The position numbers and the translations under genes were made by a program. Below are positions 4,733-5,402 of a stretch of 5,402 nucleotides of DNA, in pieces (the first letter of the stretch is position 1; every line of letters begins with the position of its first letter). The notes under the pieces were generated by a model. That model ran no database searches. It was not told the origin of the DNA and saw nothing but the letters and a program-made list of their open reading frames with translations. Origin of the DNA: Clostridia bacterium (GTDB lineage: Bacteria > Bacillota_A > Clostridia > UBA1212 > UBA1255); contig JAFWZH010000180.1 in assembly GCA_017522515.1 (NCBI GenBank), forward strand, positions 1 through 5,402. The letters run 5' to 3'.

Positions 4733-5402
4733 TTACATAATCCTCACTCTTTCTTGCAACTCTCTCATTTTCTCCATAAGTGCATCAAACTCTAATGATT
4801 CTCCATAAATAAAGAAGCGTCTCATATCGGCATAATCATCTTGCCACGCCTCCATAGCCGATTCCGGTATAGTAAAATTGATGGTTGATGGGGTATGTGA
4901 ATCATAGTTCACATACTTCAATGCATAATAAGTTTTACGATGCTCAACAATGGCATCATAAAGTTTGCGATTCGACAAGGCTTCTACACCATATTCTGTG
5001 TCCATTAGTTTTTCCAAATCATATAGATGTCGTGACATTCGTACACTCCGTGGTTTTTCTTTTTGAAATTCTTCCGCCAAAAGAAATAACTTCTCAAGGA
5101 ACGTGCGAGCAGGAACTACTGTTCTGACAAGACTCTCTGCATCGGTATCTTCGCCATTAAAACTGTCGCCTATTAGAGAACAAATTTGTCGTAATTCCGT
5201 TGGTTCATCCATTGATAGACAACTAATCTCAATCTTTACACGTGGAGGAATATAATTTATCGTATCTTCAAGAATTGACGGATAGTGTAATAGGATTACA
5301 GTAGGATCCTTGTCTGAATCTATCGGTCGCCATTCTCCATTTTTATCCTGTACTTGAGAAACATTCTCTATACTGTAACCAGAGACTCCCATTTCTTTCA
5401 AA
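4733..5402 (-). CDS. abiEii: AbiEii/AbiGii-type nucleotidyltransferase toxin, C-terminal part
   Basis: The frame runs off the right edge, so the first part of the gene lies outside; 222 residues and the TAA at 4733-4735 are visible. Family features seen are RVKIEISCLS, a later VVPARTFLEKLFLLAEEF helix, and MSRHLYDLEKLM. These correspond in order to the central and C-terminal conserved motifs of DUF1814/AbiEii proteins, where a Thr-Phe-x-Glu-Lys helix and an Arg/His-x-x-Asp-Leu helix are typical. AbiEii transfers nucleotides (preferring GTP) and acts as the toxin of the abortive-infection AbiE pair. Relatives such as MenT modify tRNA acceptor ends. The catalytic GS...D motif should be in the missing N-terminal 100 or so residues. 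The antitoxin gene, normally just upstream, would also be beyond the edge. The C-terminus ends in a charged coiled-coil-like helix (FDALMEKMRELQERV). Confidence 0.85.
   Translation of the reverse strand, partial: LKEMGVSGYSIENVSQVQDKNGEWRPIDSDKDPTVILLHYPSILEDTINYIPPRVKIEISCLSMDEPTELRQICSLIGDSFNGEDTDAESLVRTVVPARTFLEKLFLLAEEFQKEKPRSVRMSRHLYDLEKLMDTEYGVEALSNRKLYDAIVEHRKTYYALKYVNYDSHTPSTINFTIPESAMEAWQDDYADMRRFFIYGESLEFDALMEKMRELQERVRIM

Noticed and set aside
4885..5127. Plus-strand reading frame of 80 codons
   Set aside because: It is antisense to the conserved helices of the AbiEii-type protein; histidine-rich shadow composition.
1..5402. CRISPR array, tRNA, rRNA or riboswitch
   Set aside because: I found no regularly spaced repeats, no cloverleaf-like arms with the tRNA T-loop signature, and no conserved rRNA stretches on either strand.

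Overview
The window looks like an accessory or defence-type region of an AT-rich member of the Bacteroidota, probably Bacteroidales. The case rests on low overall G+C, start sites that mostly lack Shine-Dalgarno sequences, and octamers fitting the Bacteroidota -7 promoter consensus TAnnTTTG upstream of both complete minus-strand gene groups. No rRNA or marker gene is present, so the genus is not assigned. All complete genes lie on the minus strand and are best read from right to left.

Right edge (4733-5402, minus): the C-terminal two thirds or so of an AbiEii/AbiGii-type nucleotidyltransferase toxin, cut by the window edge. The next 557 bases (4176-4732) hold no confident gene. They contain a perfect 13-bp inverted repeat, an unidentified plus-strand reading frame of higher G+C, and a candidate promoter.

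Centre (1331-4160, minus): a tightly packed three-gene operon. Its order is an sce7726-family protein with a PD-(D/E)XK/RecB-like nuclease motif set, an sce7725-family (T4 beta-protein-like) protein 3 bp downstream, and a zinc-ribbon plus RES-domain protein (predicted NAD+-consuming or ADP-ribosylating toxin type) 10 bp further on. The spacing implies co-expression. A nuclease-like protein plus a RES effector suggests a toxin-antitoxin or abortive-infection cassette. This is the best candidate in the window for a poorly described system.

Left (298-1090, minus): a second, two-gene unit. A 127-residue soluble beta-rich protein overlaps by 20 bp a 142-residue protein with two membrane helices. 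The second gene has an unusually strong Shine-Dalgarno sequence inside the first. Their function is unknown. The far left (2-232, plus) holds the tail of a membrane protein and, in the same frame after its stop, what looks like the orphaned C-terminus of another protein.

Overall this looks like AT-rich cargo genes set between somewhat more G+C-rich flanks carrying gene remnants, with a second abortive-infection-type gene next door. That layout is common in defence islands. Joint function of the three-gene cassette is inferred from family identity and packing and is not demonstrated by the sequence.
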